DNA from: Oscarella lobularis
Lineage: Eukaryota > Porifera > Homoscleromorpha > Homosclerophorida > Oscarellidae
Length of the DNA stretch: 64,000 bases
Assembly: GCF_947507565.1 (NCBI RefSeq)
Contig: NC_089175.1
Location: 3,275,733-3,339,732, forward strand
Reading direction: 5' to 3'
Part shown: in pieces, positions 58,458 to 64,000 of the stretch
Numbering within the stretch: the stretch's first letter is position 1
How the letters are laid out: every line of letters begins with the position of its first letter
The notes under the pieces: model-generated
Database searches by the model: none
What the model was told of the DNA's origin: nothing
The model's input: only the letters and a program-made list of their open reading frames with translations
Program-made: the position numbers and the translations under genes

Positions 58458-58895
58458 AAATTTCAACGCGTCCGCAACTCCTCAGACCAGAGATCCTCCG
58501 CGCGGCGCGCGCGCGAGGAGACCCCTCCGCGCCGTTGCTTCACTCGCAAGTGAAGCGCGTGAGACTGAGAAGCTGCAGTCCCCACAGCAATGTTTGCCTG
58601 CACGGTCCTCTGAAACGCGTGCAGGCATATCGATTTAGGCGCCGTTCTCCCGGGGAGACTACCACATGATAGCTCCATCAGGAGATACGCGCCGTCAAGT
58701 GGGCCTTTTTGCCGGCTCCTGCCCAGGAGGGGTGGCAGTTTAGACGTTATAGCCTCATGCCACGGAGGCCTCTAAGCAGTTTTAGGGGAACGCAACTTAT
58801 GGAATGAAGTTGCATTCCCCGGGTCGCATTGGACCGCCCGTCCTGCTGAGGACGTTGGGACAGCGGTCAACCTCTTCGTCCACCCTCTTCAGTCC
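58458..58895 (-). ncRNA. Candidate structured RNA gene, probably Pol III transcribed
   Basis: On the minus strand this GC-rich segment folds into a series of local hairpins. GACCGC/GCGGTC encloses CGTCC/GGACG (about 58835-58875), and GGGGAATGCAACTT pairs with AAGTTGCGTTCCCC using a G-U pair that would be a mismatch on the other strand. CTCCT/AGGAG lies near 58720, GGAGCTATCA pairs with TGGTAGTCTCC near 58670, GCCTGCACG/CGTGCAGGC lies at about 58595-58625, CTTCACT/AGTGAAG near 58545 and TCCTCGCGCG/CGCGCGGAGGA near 58500. The segment ends in TTTTT (58458-58462) and is preceded by TTTTATA about 25 bases upstream of its probable start, as in Pol III type 3 genes. I cannot assign a known RNA; RNase P, MRP, SRP and telomerase RNA signatures were not found. 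Confidence 0.5.
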
Positions 58896-58924
58896 TGTCT
58901 ATAAAACAAAGAAGAGAGAGTATC

Positions 58925-59830
58925 AGCGTACTGTTTAAATATCAGAACTTTCAATAAGACCAAATATTTTTTTCGTGAAAATGACTCCATCGCTTATCAA
59001 TAGCCACTCTATAACTAACAAACTAGCTAAATCTACCAGAGCTTCTAGAGTGGTAAGATTCATCTCCCAGCGCCCCACACTACAAAAAAGTCTGACTCTC
59101 ATTACCTGGTGAAATGATGGCGGAGAAAATTTCCCCCAAGTCCTCTCGTCCTTCTTCACTCGTCCTTCTTCAATCTTCCCAACGTCGTCCTCATGCCCGC
59201 CAAAGGTTCCTGAAAGAAATATAAACGTTTCAGCAAAGCTACGTACATATTTACGCGATTAGAGTTCGGTTCATGCTGAAAGGGGCTCGGAAAACGCGGA
59301 GGATCGCGATAAGAGGCCCCAATGCTTTCGTTGGAGTAAAAGAACTTCTCTGTGAAACTGGCTGGATGCGTGCGGATAGCGAGGAACGCGGAATAAAAGG
59401 GGAAAAACGATTAGCGGCGAAGACGGATGCGAAATCGTCGCGAAAACGAGTTTGAAACGCGCGAACGCTTACCTTGCCTGTAGAAAAAGGACTTCCGCAT
59501 CTTTCTGAAGAGTTGTCGTCGTCAAAGGGTGCCGGATCGCTTCGCTAGGCGGAGATTCAGGTTCCTTCTTGCTTTTGCAAGTTCGTCCCCGGATTGGTAA
59601 CGCCTGCCCGGATATCTTGATGACTAAAAATTGGCAAAAATTTTGCTCAGATAAAAACGTACCGACTTAATTCTCTGCAATGCCGTTTTTTATTTTTGGT
59701 GTGTCGATCTGAAAGTGGGCGTTTTTCCTGAGTACCCCCGGCCCGCTTCCGCACAATAAGGTCACGCGACGTCGGCGCACTTACGTCGATGGAGCAATTC
59801 ACCGTACTTCAGTTCAACACAGCACCAAGA
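58925..59830. other. Spacer upstream of the SRCR receptor
   Basis: No convincing gene. The plus-strand frame 59273-59455 and the minus-strand frame 58935-59159 lack recognisable domains. GTCACGCGACGTCGGCG at about 59760 may belong to the promoter of the following gene. Confidence 0.4.
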
Positions 59831-59839
59831 GCAGCAAAG

Positions 59840-62928
<3,089 letters not shown>

Positions 62929-63288
62929 CTCTCGTGAAGTCGAACGTAAAAAAACGATTGCGTAGAGGTACGCGCACAATTCTCGTCGTATGCATACGTC
63001 TATGTGCAGATTCTTTTGTTGATGATGCAAAGGCGCTCGAGACAATCAGCGCTTTATTCAAATCTAATTTTGATTTCAATTCCCGGACGCGACAGTCGCT
63101 CGCTCAGTGGAAGGCCTGGGATAGGTAAGGACAGCACACGCAAAGAGGGACCAAGGACAGGCTACTCATACTTTAGGCTATAGTGTCGTTGCCACTTGTG
63201 ACGTCAATGGACTCATATAATGTCTGACCTAGTTTAGAGTTGAGTGAGGATTTTGATCAGTGCCTTGCTGTGTTCTTAGAGTCGACAG
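62929..63288. other. Intergenic spacer between two SRCR genes
   Basis: No gene is recognised. It must contain the 3' end of the first SRCR gene and the promoter of the second; no AATAAA is obvious directly after the stop. Confidence 0.4.
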
Positions 63289-64000
63289 ATGTTCTCTTGG
63301 TCCCTCGCGTTTTTTCTGCTGACGTCATCTACTACCTACGGTACAAGGATAAGTGTGGTGTTTAATTAATTTATGCCCATTACTCTTCAGCGACCAACGT
63401 GCGACTCTTCGGCGGCGCCGTGGCTTCCGAAGGTCGAGTGGAGATTTTCCACGACGGAAAATGGGGAACCGTCTGCGACGACAAATGGGACATATCCGAC
63501 GCTCAGGTCGTTTGCAAGCAACTCGGCTACGTCTACGCCACCAAGGCGACAATTGAGTCCACGTTCGGCGGTGGAAGCGACCCGACGTGGATGGACGGCG
63601 TCGAGTGCACTGGAACAGAAGAGACGTTGGATCAATGTCGATTTGAAGGATGGGGACAGGAAAATTGTCGTCACGACGAAGACGCAGGAGCCGTCTGTTC
63701 CAACGGTATAATGAAATATAGTTCAGCTCTATATAAGAAGACAAGACATCTTTTTTCTCCAGGTACTGATCTTCCGCCCCTTAGACTCGTGGACGGCTCC
63801 TCGCCAGCTGAAGGCACAATAGAAGTGTTCTACGAGAACGCTTGGGGCGCTATTTGCACAGACGGATGGACGTTTCTCAATTCGCGAGTCGTTTGCCGTC
63901 AACTCGGGTATAAGGACGCTAATATGACGCAGTCCTCTTCGTCGCCACGGCGTATATGGATGGACGACTGCGCGTTCGAGGGAACGGAAAACAGCATATA
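63289..64000 (+). CDS. Second SRCR-domain gene, 5' part (runs off the window)
   Basis: Exon 1 (63289-63340) encodes a signal peptide ([17 protein letters not shown]). A 50 bp intron (63341-63390) joins in phase 1 to exon 2 (63391-63705), an SRCR domain starting [15 protein letters not shown] with [20 protein letters not shown] and [17 protein letters not shown] second intron (63706-63762) leads to exon 3, another SRCR domain ([37 protein letters not shown]) cut off by the window end. All frames are clean. The start was chosen because the ATG directly begins the hydrophobic core. It is a tandem paralogue of the gene at 59.8-62.9 kb; whether it has a membrane anchor cannot be seen. Confidence 0.85.

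Noticed and set aside
58463-58678. 71-codon minus-strand open frame starting MELSCGSLPGR
   Set aside because: It lies within the strongly structured segment and its composition follows the GC-rich hairpins; a structured RNA explains the sequence better.
58640-58690. Calling the structured RNA 7SK
   Set aside because: Only one hairpin loop resembles 7SK, it is not at the 3' end, and no matching 5' GAUC-type hairpin was seen.

Overview
The window is eukaryotic and almost certainly from a non-bilaterian animal, most likely a sponge. The evidence is: spliced genes with very short GT-AG introns (about 45-65 bp); animal-type SRCR, calcium-binding EGF and FN3 modules; a BTB-Kelch protein; a UBR5-type HECT ligase; the proteasome ATPase Rpt3; and a large, recombining set of secreted proteins I cannot place in any family. 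I recognise no tRNA, transposase, reverse transcriptase, virus-like element or CRISPR array.

Layout. 1-27.7 kb is an accessory region holding two interleaved families of secreted proteins. Family A lies on the minus strand (four exons, phase-0 introns). Family B lies on the plus strand (eight exons). They occur as head-to-head A/B pairs, with intact members (A2, A4, A5, B1, probably B4), damaged ones (A1, A6, B5, B6) and many relics. Copies of a dispersed repeat (R1, core GCGATAGAGCGCACC) and one TA-flanked MITE are scattered among them, with a broken FN3/transmembrane gene. 27.9-40.8 kb is a segmental-duplication zone. A block carrying the 3' exons of the proteasome ATPase gene occurs three times; two copies are joined to a gamma-glutamyltransferase gene (one whole with three N-terminal membrane helices, one lacking its 5' part). 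An EGF-repeat gene truncated at its 3' end lies between them.

41.7-53.5 kb is denser: a small hypothetical gene, what looks like the first coding exon of UBR5 (minus), the first exon of acetyl-CoA synthetase (plus), the C-terminal half of UBR5 (plus), and an intact BTB-Kelch gene (minus). The UBR5 and ACSS pieces cannot form complete genes in their present order, so 42-45.2 kb is either rearranged or misassembled. 53.5-59.8 kb holds three copies of a roughly 720 bp repeat, a 41 bp minisatellite and a strongly structured minus-strand segment with Pol III-like signals. 59.8-64.0 kb carries a five-SRCR receptor with a tyrosine-rich tail and the start of a second SRCR gene.

Several otherwise convincing genes have 1-2 nt frame breaks, some in homopolymers or dinucleotide runs. 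Sequencing or assembly error must therefore be weighed against true pseudogenisation throughout. All gene functions are inferred from recognised family motifs; no search or alignment was run.
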